Source of the DNA: a virus | Reading direction: 5' to 3' (one strand) | DNA: 21,342 nucleotides | Virus record (IMG/VR): IMGVR_UViG_3300002492_000003 | Location: 1 to 21,342 of that record | Shown here: piece after piece, positions 1 through 4,615 of the stretch | Layout: every line of letters begins with the position of its first letter | How positions within the stretch are numbered: the first letter of the stretch is position 1 | Translations under genes and position numbers: made by a program | Notes under the pieces: model-generated | Seen by the model: the letters and a program-made list of their open reading frames with translations, nothing else | What the model was told of the DNA's origin: nothing | Databases searched by the model: none

Positions 1-2
1 TC

Positions 3-191
3 AACGTGCTGGAGTTTCTATACGCAGTAGGTCAATTAGGCGATGTTAGGGTTGAATGCATCGTTGACGTGACACCAGGCCAGATACAAGACGGCCTTGA
101 CTGGGTGCGGAAATACAACGGTGGGAGCGTGGAAGTCATTCCCCTGGAATCAGACACCATGTATTCGGATTATGTATTGGCTGCGATATAG
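3..191 (+). CDS. Partial protein of unknown function, paralogue 1 of the TIGR-linked gene pair (5' end off the window)
   Basis: About 62 residues are visible and the frame is open to the left edge. The GTG at position 6 is not a convincing start: it aligns with an internal valine of the related gene at 546, where R-V-I-E-A-L-Y matches N-V-L-E-F-L-Y here. The pair then share V-E-C-(I/V)-V-D and a later hydrophobic strand (SVEVIPL against DEVIIVPS). The N-terminus is therefore outside the window. The protein is much shorter at its C-terminus than paralogue 2, stopping at TAG 189-191, 11 bp before the first array repeat. I do not recognise the family. The alternating hydrophobic strands suggest a small alpha/beta fold, which is inference. 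Its position directly upstream of array 1, as paralogue 2 sits directly upstream of array 2, suggests a repeated gene-plus-array cassette. Confidence 0.7.
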   Translation, partial: NVLEFLYAVGQLGDVRVECIVDVTPGQIQDGLDWVRKYNGGSVEVIPLESDTMYSDYVLAAI

Positions 192-197
192 CTACAG
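182..197 (+). repeat. Direct repeat bracketing array 1, left copy
   Basis: TGCGATATAGCTACAG here matches TGCGATATAGCGACAG at 511-526 in 15 of 16 bases. The left copy contains the stop codon of paralogue 1, and the right copy includes the degenerate last repeat of array 1. The pair may mark the ends of the gene-plus-array duplication. Confidence 0.6.
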
Positions 198-202
198 GTT
201 TG

Positions 203-519
203 GTGAAACCTAGGGTGGGATGTGCGAGCCACAACCTCGGTGAAACCCAGCAAGGTAGTGCGAGCCAGGTGGTTGGTGAAACCCATATAGGTGGTGCGAG
301 CCATTAGCAGAGTGAAATCCAGGTCGAGTGTGCGAGCCAGGTAGTATGTGAAACCCAGATTGCTTGTGCGAGCCATGTTGCCCGTGAAATCCAGGCAACG
401 GATGCGAGCCACACCCTCGGTGAAACCCAACCCGATTGTGCGAGCCATCTGTATCGTGAAACCCAGGTTGGATGTGCGAGCCGAGGCAAAAGTGTAAACC
501 GGTTGCCCTATGCGATATA
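203..519 (+). repeat. TIGR-like array 1: 18 alternating half-repeats, 36-bp period
   Basis: Type A half-repeats (GTGAAACCCA) begin at 203, 240, 276, 312, 348, 384, 420, 456 and 492. Type B half-repeats (GTGCGAGCCA) begin at 222, 258, 294, 330, 366, 402, 438, 474 and 510. The 17 intervening spacers are 8 bp long, except the first (213-221, 9 bp). Examples are gcaaggta (250-257), ggtggttg (268-275), tataggtg (286-293) and ttagcaga (304-311). The spacers differ from one another, though 232-239 and 412-419 match at 7 of 8 bases. The last two half-repeats are degenerate (GTGTAAACCG and ATGCGATATA). One A-spacer-B-spacer unit is exactly 36 bp, the reported length of processed tigRNAs. The array is probably transcribed on the + strand with its neighbours, although no dedicated promoter is visible and strand is inferred. 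It also fills most of the gene-free stretch 192-545. Confidence 0.85.
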
Positions 520-526
520 GCGACAG
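511..526 (+). repeat. Direct repeat bracketing array 1, right copy
   Basis: This is the partner of the repeat at 182-197 (15 of 16 bases identical). It overlaps the degenerate terminal half-repeat of array 1 and lies just before the ribosome-binding site of the next gene. Confidence 0.6.
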
Positions 527-545
527 AGAAATCAGGAGGTAAATG

Positions 546-1130
546 ATGGCACGATGGATTATCAGTGGCAGTCCAATAAGAGTTATTGAGGCACTGTACT
601 ATCTGGGATTATTGCACGGCACTGTCGTGGAGTGTGTTGTGGATGCAGAGAACGACGAAATAAGGGAATTGCAACGTAAATTGGGAGATGAGGTCATCAT
701 TGTGCCGTCACCTACTCTACCAGGCGCTACAGAACAGAAAGGAGGTGATGATAGCGTATGGGAACAATACCTGGAGCAATATGAGGTTGATGATGAAAAA
801 CGTTTCAGGAAATTGATACAGGCGCAGAGGGAATTGATACCGTTTCTACAGGAAATGCGTCGAGAGATTGCCAGGCATTTTGGCCCGCATAAACCGGTTC
901 GATTGGAGCTGGATGAGAGCATTGATATCTATCAGGATGTTCTCGTCTATGTTGATACGCCGAGCATTGATGCGCTGGAGGAATTCGAACGTGCTTGGCT
1001 GTATGAGGCGCTAGATCGTTATCGGCTGCCATTCTGGGTGACACTGATGCCGTTGGGGTGGGCAAGCCGATCTTGTGATGAAACCCGTAAACGTAGTGCG
1101 AGCCATACGCAGAGTGAAACCCGTCTGTAA
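546..1130 (+). CDS. Protein of unknown function, paralogue 2 of the TIGR-linked gene pair
   Basis: The product is 194 aa from the second ATG. I chose 546 over the ATG at 543 because AGGAGGT (534-540) is then 5 bases upstream rather than 2. The first 55 residues form hydrophobic strands (WIISGSP, VVECVVD, DEVIIVPSP) similar to the partial gene at 3-191. A charged, probably helical middle follows (about residues 75-110, rich in E, R and Q), then a C-terminal part with LVYVDTPSID and PFWVTLMPLG. From about residue 173 the frame runs into array 2: the first half-repeats and spacers are translated as a polar tail, and the stop at 1128-1130 lies inside a spacer. That tail is probably not ancestral. 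I do not recognise the family. Its place between two arrays and upstream of tas suggests a role in the same system, such as array RNA processing, spacer acquisition or an effector partner. None of these is shown by the sequence. Confidence 0.8.
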   Translation: MARWIISGSPIRVIEALYYLGLLHGTVVECVVDAENDEIRELQRKLGDEVIIVPSPTLPGATEQKGGDDSVWEQYLEQYEVDDEKRFRKLIQAQRELIPFLQEMRREIARHFGPHKPVRLELDESIDIYQDVLVYVDTPSIDALEEFERAWLYEALDRYRLPFWVTLMPLGWASRSCDETRKRSASHTQSETRL

Positions 1131-1467
1131 TGTGCGAGCCAGGTAGAACGTGAAACCCAATCGGCTGGTGCGTGAGCCAAGGCTGACGTGAACTCCAGTG
1201 GCGTCGTGCGAGCCAGCGTTCGCTTGTATCCCGCGAGGCAAATGCGAGCCAGTGTAGGGGTGAAATCCGTAAATGCAGTGCGAGCCGAATGATACGTGTA
1301 ATCCTAGGGAGGGATGCGAGCCAAAAATTAAGTGAAACCCAGTCAGCGAGTGCGATCCACGTCCAGCGTGAAACCCATACATCTGGTGCGAGCCAGTCGT
1401 TCGGTGAAACCCAACTTGCTTGTGCGAGCCATTTTGGCGATGAAACCTAAAGGGGTTGTGCGAATTA
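1060..1467 (+). repeat. TIGR-like array 2: 23 alternating half-repeats, 36-bp period
   Basis: Type A half-repeats begin at 1078, 1114, 1150, 1188, 1224, 1260, 1296, 1332, 1368, 1404 and 1440. Type B half-repeats begin at 1060, 1096, 1132, 1168, 1206, 1242, 1278, 1314, 1350, 1386, 1422 and 1458. All 22 spacers are 8 bp. The phase survives in degenerate copies: GGGCAAGCCG at 1060, TTGTATCCCG at 1224 and GTGCGAATTA at 1458. The half-repeat at 1168 carries a 2-bp insertion (GTGCGTGAGCCA), which shifts all later positions by 2. Spacers include ggtagaac (1142-1149), atcggctg (1160-1167), aatgatac (1288-1295), gtcgttcg (1396-1403) and acttgctt (1414-1421). The left end overlaps the 3' end of paralogue 2. 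The right end lies 27 bp before the tas start codon. It fills the gene-free stretch 1131-1494. Confidence 0.85.
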
Positions 1468-1494
1468 CACGAGATATAAACAGGAGAGGTAAAG

Positions 1495-2289
1495 ATGGAA
1501 CAAGCGGAAATCACAATTAACGGAAATGGCAATGATAATCAGTTGCCTCAGCTCAAACCCCGCAAATATCCCGAGCTGTATCAGGCATATCGGTTCTGGT
1601 ACGAGCTGGTCGAGATGCGCAAGCGCCACCTGCTGCGCATCAGCGCCGTCGAGCGCGGGGTATGTTCTCTCAGCGTGGAATTCGAACGCAAAGTCATGGA
1701 CAGAATCAAACTGGATGATGCAGTCGAGTACACGCGCCAGGAGATGATCCGCGCTGCTGAGGCTGTCCCTATATGGGAATGGATTGCCAGTTTCAAGGGT
1801 CTGGGTGCGGGAGGTTTGGCCGCTCAGTTGATCGCTCAGATAGACGACACTGGCAATTTCCCGACAATCTCATCGCTATGGCGATTTGCGGGTTATGCAG
1901 TGATTGACGGACGGCGGGAATACCGCAAATCCGGAGAGAAGGCACATTATAGTGCACATCTCAAATCCACCTGTTATTTGATCTCCGAACAATTTCTGCG
2001 TGCGCAGACAAAGCCATGGATAGACGTCTATTACGAGTACAAGGGGCGCAAACGCCGGGAATATCCCGAACCCTGGTGTGATCAGTGCAATCTGCCTGCA
2101 TCAGTGTGCGGTATCCGCAGCCATCGGAAGCGCTTTACCGACAATCACCTGCATCTGATGGCCATGCGCAAGATGACCAAGGTATTTCTGAGCAATCTGT
2201 GGCTGAGCTGGCGCACTGCTGAGGGATTGCCGGTATCAGAGCCGTATGTTCAGGCGGTTTTAGGGCACACGGATATGGTATTGGTATGA
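1495..2289 (+). CDS. Putative Tas protein (Nop/IS110-C-terminal-like, no nuclease domain) of a TIGR-Tas system
   Basis: The product is 264 aa, starting at an ATG with AGGAGAGG (1482-1489) 5 bases upstream. Residues 25-95 look helical. Residues 97-134 (FKGLGAGGLAAQLIAQID, then FPTISSLWRFAGY) match the helix-hairpin-helix core of the Transposase_20 domain of IS110-family proteins. That domain is structurally related to Nop domains of box C/D snoRNPs and to Tas proteins. A basic segment (RREYRKSGEKAHYSAHLKS, about 140-158) follows, then a possible zinc site (C195, C198, C205, H210) and a long C-terminal helix after NHLHLMAMRK. The N-terminal DEDD/RuvC domain needed by an IS110 transposase is missing, and no HNH motif is visible. 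It is therefore predicted to be an RNA-guided DNA-binding protein using 36-nt guides from the adjacent arrays. Alternatives are a degenerate IS110 transposase fragment or an unrelated helix-hairpin-helix protein. The adjacent arrays argue strongly for Tas. Confidence 0.78.
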   Translation: MEQAEITINGNGNDNQLPQLKPRKYPELYQAYRFWYELVEMRKRHLLRISAVERGVCSLSVEFERKVMDRIKLDDAVEYTRQEMIRAAEAVPIWEWIASFKGLGAGGLAAQLIAQIDDTGNFPTISSLWRFAGYAVIDGRREYRKSGEKAHYSAHLKSTCYLISEQFLRAQTKPWIDVYYEYKGRKRREYPEPWCDQCNLPASVCGIRSHRKRFTDNHLHLMAMRKMTKVFLSNLWLSWRTAEGLPVSEPYVQAVLGHTDMVLV

Positions 2290-2331
2290 TTGGGCGGGCC
2301 ATACTGGGCGTTTTGTATCTGATCGAGCAAC

Positions 2332-2369
2332 CTGCTGAGGCTGTGTATCCTGAGACACAGCCTCAGCAG
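2332..2369 (+). other. Perfect 15-bp hairpin downstream of tas
   Basis: CTGCTGAGGCTGTGT (2332-2346) and ACACAGCCTCAGCAG (2355-2369) are exact reverse complements with an 8-nt loop. No T-run follows on either strand, so it is not a standard intrinsic terminator. It could cap the 3' end of the array-tas transcript, be an RNA-processing site, or be a structured RNA. A smaller hairpin follows at 2379-2405. Confidence 0.7.
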
Positions 2370-2378
2370 AAGACAGGC

Positions 2379-2405
2379 AAATCGCCTGGCACCCCTGTGC
2401 GATTT
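2379..2405 (+). other. Second hairpin in the tas downstream region
   Basis: AAATCGC (2379-2385) pairs with GCGATTT (2399-2405) across a 13-nt loop. With the 15-bp stem just upstream, it makes the 2290-2576 interval a structured intergenic region. I see no convincing gene in it: the open frame from 2286 reads through both hairpins and lacks a plausible ribosome site. Confidence 0.45.
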
Positions 2406-2576
2406 CAGCGGCTAGAGCGGAAACAGAAATGCTCTAAGAAAAGCAAACCGGTATCAGGAAAATGCATTCCCTGTTATAAATGTTCTGCTATACGACGATG
2501 TCAGATACGTGTCAACAGCGGAGAAACAGCACTCTGTGAACGAGAATTCAACTGGGAATGGGATGAGGATAGCATC

Positions 2577-2783
2577 ATGAACGAGCAACAGTTTGCAGTC
2601 GGTGATCTGGTCAGATATGAGGGCAGTACCTGGCGCGTTGTGGCCATGAGTGCCTCTGGCATTTACCTGCGGGCACGACGGGCGGGGATCGGCTATACCT
2701 GTCACCTGCCATGGGAAATTGTACATGAGAAAGTGCGACGGGTGGAACAGCGGCAGATGTATTGTGAGATGTGCAGTGACTGA
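2577..2783 (+). CDS. Small protein of unknown function
   Basis: The product is 68 aa. The frame is open back to 2286, but I chose the ATG at 2577 because GAGGA (2565-2569) sits 7 bases upstream and the protein-like sequence begins there. The upstream part spans two hairpins. The N-terminal half (FAVGDLVRYEGSTWRVV, residues about 6-22) looks like a small beta-barrel of the kind seen in KOW/SH3-like or YpsB-like domains, and the C-terminus ends with a C-E-M-C pair. No function can be assigned. It is followed 12 bp later by another small gene, with which it probably forms an operon. Confidence 0.6.
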   Translation: MNEQQFAVGDLVRYEGSTWRVVAMSASGIYLRARRAGIGYTCHLPWEIVHEKVRRVEQRQMYCEMCSD

Positions 2784-2795
2784 CAGGAGGAGCAG

Positions 2796-2999
2796 ATGAG
2801 CACGGTAATCGTTCCGCTCAGTTATGTTGAATGCGAGTTGCGCCGTATGCGTGAGTTGGAACGGCGCATAAAGCGGCTATCCGAGAGCCGCAGGCGGTTG
2901 GTCAGGCTGGTGCGTGCCTATCGTGCAATGAGGCGCGAGGATAATTCACCGGTGATTTTCATTGTGCCGGAGGATGAAGCAGAGCAGCCGGTATCCTAG
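2796..2999 (+). CDS. Small highly charged protein of unknown function
   Basis: The product is 67 aa. A strong AGGAGGAG just upstream supports the ATG at 2796. Residues 10-48 are an arginine- and glutamate-rich amphipathic segment (repeated RR, ELERRIKRL, RRRLVRLVRAYRAMRR), predicted as one long basic helix that could bind nucleic acid or form a coiled coil. The C-terminus is acidic, after VIFIVPEDE. I do not recognise it. It lies 12 bp before the next gene, in the same transcription unit. Confidence 0.65.
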   Translation: MSTVIVPLSYVECELRRMRELERRIKRLSESRRRLVRLVRAYRAMRREDNSPVIFIVPEDEAEQPVS

Positions 3000-3011
3000 G
3001 TCGGGGGGATA

Positions 3012-3617
3012 ATGCCTCGCCTGCGTGACGCTGCAGGACGATTTGTCGCTACACCTGAGTGGCCTGTGGAGGTAACCGAACCGGCCCGTGAGCCGAGTGT
3101 CACCGGGGATGTTATTGTGCCGTTTCTGCAATCGCTGATCTGGGCGTTGGCCACTGGGGTTTGTGCACTGGTGCTATGCTGGCTGACCGAATTGCCTGAC
3201 TGGGTAGCATTGTTGATCGCCGCGATCGCATTTGTCGTCTCGTGGGGGTCGGCACTACAGACTGCCCACGAGACGATCTGGCGCACCGAGACGCCGTTGG
3301 TACAGCGTATCGAACCGATACCTCAAACGGTACGGCTGGAGCTGACAGAGACCACACCGGAGGGCAATGTCCAGCGCATGCGTATTGCTGACGTGCCGAT
3401 AGACGACGAGCGGCTGAGGTTATTTGTGCAGGCGGCGTTAGAGGGACGATCGCTCTCGGTGCACTCCTGGACGCCTGAGCCGTTATCACGCAGTGAATAC
3501 GAGCGCATTACAGAGGCATTTAGGCAGGCGGGATTCCTGACCGTCTCCCGCGGTCGTGGTGGTCGGCAGCTGACAGAGCGTGGGAGACGAGTATTGCAAC
3601 GATTATTGCGGGGATAA
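3012..3617 (+). CDS. Membrane protein with two helices and a winged-helix-like C-terminus
   Basis: The product is 201 aa, with the start ATG at 3012 preceded by a G-rich GGGGGGA. After a proline-rich N-terminus (about 1-33) there are two hydrophobic helices, residues about 36-58 and 62-80, separated by a short turn (TELPDW). The remaining cytoplasmic or external part ends with residues about 150-201 (SEYERITEAFRQAGFL, GRGGRQLTERGRRVL), which resemble a winged helix-turn-helix of the kind found in phage DNA-binding or replication-linked proteins. A membrane-anchored DNA-binding protein is possible but inferred. No known family recognised. Confidence 0.7.
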   Translation: MPRLRDAAGRFVATPEWPVEVTEPAREPSVTGDVIVPFLQSLIWALATGVCALVLCWLTELPDWVALLIAAIAFVVSWGSALQTAHETIWRTETPLVQRIEPIPQTVRLELTETTPEGNVQRMRIADVPIDDERLRLFVQAALEGRSLSVHSWTPEPLSRSEYERITEAFRQAGFLTVSRGRGGRQLTERGRRVLQRLLRG

Positions 3618-3620
3618 ATA

Positions 3621-3638
3621 TGCAATGTAATGTGCAAT
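3621..3638 (+). promoter_or_regulatory. Direct repeat TGCAAT, possible operator
   Basis: TGCAAT occurs at 3621-3626 and 3633-3638, offset by 12 bp, a little over one helical turn. It lies just upstream of a -10 box and a gene for a small helix-turn-helix protein, so it could be a regulatory site. Support is limited to the repeat and its position. Confidence 0.3.
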
Positions 3639-3668
3639 TATGTGTACCGCCATTCTGTGGCGATTTTG

Positions 3669-3674
3669 TATAAT
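3669..3674 (+). promoter_or_regulatory. Candidate -10 box for the small HTH gene
   Basis: This is a perfect TATAAT, 19 bp before the ATG at 3694. The expected -35 region (about 3646-3651, accgcc) does not match TTGACA, so activity may depend on an activator or be weak. Confidence 0.4.
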
Positions 3675-3693
3675 CGGCAATGGGGTAGGGGGG

Positions 3694-3915
3694 ATGGATA
3701 GAGATGACTTAGACGAGTTGAGCAGATGTGAGCGTAGAGCGCTATTGGTTTGGAGATTGTGTGAGGGCGTGCACATCAGCACGGCAGAGGCGGCAAGGTT
3801 GCTGGATGTGACGCGTTTGAGCGCACGGAGATTTCTCAACGCTATTGGCAGGGTTGTGCCTATCTATCTGGACGATAGCACCAATCCGCCACGGTGGCGA
3901 CGAGTGAGGGAATAA
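3694..3915 (+). CDS. Small helix-turn-helix DNA-binding protein
   Basis: The product is 73 aa. I chose the ATG at 3694, immediately after a G-rich Shine-Dalgarno-like run (GTAGGGGGG) and downstream of a TATAAT. The longer frame from 3640 would begin upstream of that -10 box. Residues 28-52 (STAEAARLLDVTRLSARRFLNAIG) form a clear helix-turn-helix of the MerR/Xis or sigma-region-4 type. The C-terminus is a short strand and a basic tail (PPRWRRVRE). It could be an excisionase-like or regulatory protein. Two terminator hairpins that act on the opposite strand follow directly and would shield it from antisense transcription from the minus-strand gene. Confidence 0.65.
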   Translation: MDRDDLDELSRCERRALLVWRLCEGVHISTAEAARLLDVTRLSARRFLNAIGRVVPIYLDDSTNPPRWRRVRE

Positions 3916-3946
3916 AAAGAGACAACCCGCTGCAAGGCGGGTTGTC
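3911..3946 (-). terminator. Intrinsic terminator (minus strand), distal
   Basis: GACAACCCGC (3921-3930) and GCGGGTTGTC (3937-3946) form a perfect 10-bp stem with a 6-nt loop. Read on the minus strand, the stem is followed by TCTTTTTATT, a good U-tract. It would stop transcripts entering from the minus-strand gene. On the plus strand the hairpin is followed by GGGCC, not T residues. A second small hairpin (CCGGAGAT/ATCTCCGG, 3950-3968) lies alongside. Confidence 0.7.
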
Positions 3947-3998
3947 GGGCCGGAGATGCTATCTCCGGCGGAGCAATGGTATTATACCGATTTGTGTG

Positions 3999-4039
3999 AA
4001 AAAACAAAAAAGGCCGCGGTTCGTGAGAGACCGGCGGCC
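3999..4039 (-). terminator. Intrinsic terminator (minus strand), proximal to the cargo gene
   Basis: On the minus strand, GGCCGCCGGT pairs with ACCGCGGCC (plus coordinates 4030-4039 and 4012-4020, one bulged base), followed by TTTTTTGTTTTTT (3999-4011). This is a textbook rho-independent terminator about 50 bp after the stop of the gene at 4086-4517. The stretch 3916-4085 otherwise holds only this, the distal terminator and a small stem at 4060-4080. Confidence 0.85.
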
Positions 4040-4085
4040 GTTCTCCGATATTTCTTTCTAGCGCCTCGGAAGCGGGCGCTTGATC

Positions 4086-4517
4086 TCAAAGCTGCAGGAG
4101 CTGTTTTAGTAGCTTTACAGCTTCTTCAAAATTTTTTCTTTTTATGCAATCAACAATCTTGGTTGTTTCGAATTCGTCATAATTTTGCAGGTTCCCTGCT
4201 TTATCCAGCAGGGAACCGACCTCGGACGGAAAGAAGTCCTCGCCTTTAAAGTATCGGCTTTCTAGAAATCCTAGACTCCTTTTCCATTCCTCGTACTCCT
4301 TCCAATCCCCTTTGCCCGGGAATTCCCGGGGCAGACGTTTCCAAACAACGTATGTTTCTCCAGTGGGTCTAAACAAACCGTACCAACCCTCTCCGGAGTA
4401 TTCTACTACATCATCTTCACCATTGTATACCTCTATCCCACTACAGAAAAAGCCGTACGGATTTCTTGGTTGTAGATTGAGTTTCTCTTCTGTTCGTCTC
4501 GAAACTTTTGTTATCAT
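4086..4517 (-). CDS. Minus-strand cargo (moron-like) protein of unknown function
   Basis: The product is 143 aa. The ATG at 4517 is preceded on the minus strand by AGGAGAGGA seven bases upstream. A longer frame reaches back to 4631 but would begin inside or upstream of the promoter. The sequence is rich in aromatic and charged residues: NPYGFFCSGIEVYNGEDD, then EGWYGLFRPTGETYVVWKR, then two or three C-terminal helices ending in a leucine-rich EEAVKLLKQLLQL. No known family recognised. It is the only minus-strand gene in the window, is visibly more A/T-rich than its neighbours, and has its own consensus promoter, palindromic operator and terminator. That is the usual organisation of phage morons such as superinfection-exclusion, anti-defence or host-fitness genes. 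A perfect 11-bp inverted repeat (4190-4217) lies within the coding region. Confidence 0.75.
   Translation of the reverse strand: MITKVSRRTEEKLNLQPRNPYGFFCSGIEVYNGEDDVVEYSGEGWYGLFRPTGETYVVWKRLPREFPGKGDWKEYEEWKRSLGFLESRYFKGEDFFPSEVGSLLDKAGNLQNYDEFETTKIVDCIKRKNFEEAVKLLKQLLQL
4190..4217. repeat. Perfect inverted repeat inside the cargo gene
   Basis: GGTTCCCTGCT (4190-4200) and AGCAGGGAACC (4207-4217) are exact reverse complements around a 6-nt loop. On the minus strand the repeat encodes part of the VGSLLDKAGNLQ segment. It has no T-tract, so premature termination is not implied. Confidence 0.65.
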
Positions 4518-4586
4518 TATTTTGTCCTCTCCTGCCCGATTTTGCCCTCGGAGCCGGGGCATATTCCATCCTATTATTCTATCCCT

Positions 4587-4615
4587 ATTGTACCACAATG
4601 TACTACATTTGTCAA
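4587..4615 (-). promoter_or_regulatory. Consensus sigma70 promoter of the minus-strand gene
   Basis: On the minus strand, TTGACA (4615-4610) and TACAAT (4592-4587) are separated by exactly 17 bp. This is close to an ideal sigma70-type promoter. Transcription would start near 4580, giving a leader of about 60 nt before the ATG at 4517. Confidence 0.85.
4597..4609. promoter_or_regulatory. Palindromic operator between -35 and -10
   Basis: AATGTACTACATT is a perfect 13-bp palindrome around a central base and fills most of the 17-bp promoter spacer. A repressor bound there would block RNA polymerase, so the strong promoter is probably shut off under some conditions, for example in a lysogen. The binding protein is unknown; the small HTH protein at 3694-3915 is one candidate. 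Confidence 0.65.

Noticed and set aside
170-489. Minus-strand open frames with hexapeptide repeats (such as ART-x-x-LGFT) across array 1
   Set aside because: All frames remain open because an 18-bp DNA period is a multiple of 3. The variable bases fall in register with the spacers rather than with codon positions, and no ribosome site supports translation.
203-1467. CRISPR array
   Set aside because: CRISPR repeats are one sequence of about 21-48 bp with spacers usually longer than 25 bp. Here two different 10-bp repeats alternate with 8-bp spacers, and no cas gene is visible.
1011-1532. Minus-strand open frame of 173 aa across array 2
   Set aside because: It is the same periodicity artefact. 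The 2-bp insertion at 1168 shifts the peptide repeat between frames, as expected for noncoding DNA.
1495-2289. Active IS110-family insertion sequence
   Set aside because: The protein lacks the N-terminal DEDD catalytic domain of IS110 transposases, and I see no IS boundaries or bridge-RNA-like flank. The arrays better explain it as Tas.
2286-2576. N-terminal extension of the gene at 2577
   Set aside because: It overlaps the tas stop, spans two strong hairpins and has no good ribosome site. GAGGA supports the later start.
3916-4085. tRNA or riboswitch in the hairpin-rich gap
   Set aside because: The stems resolve into two minus-strand terminators and two small hairpins. No cloverleaf, anticodon arm or CCA end is present.
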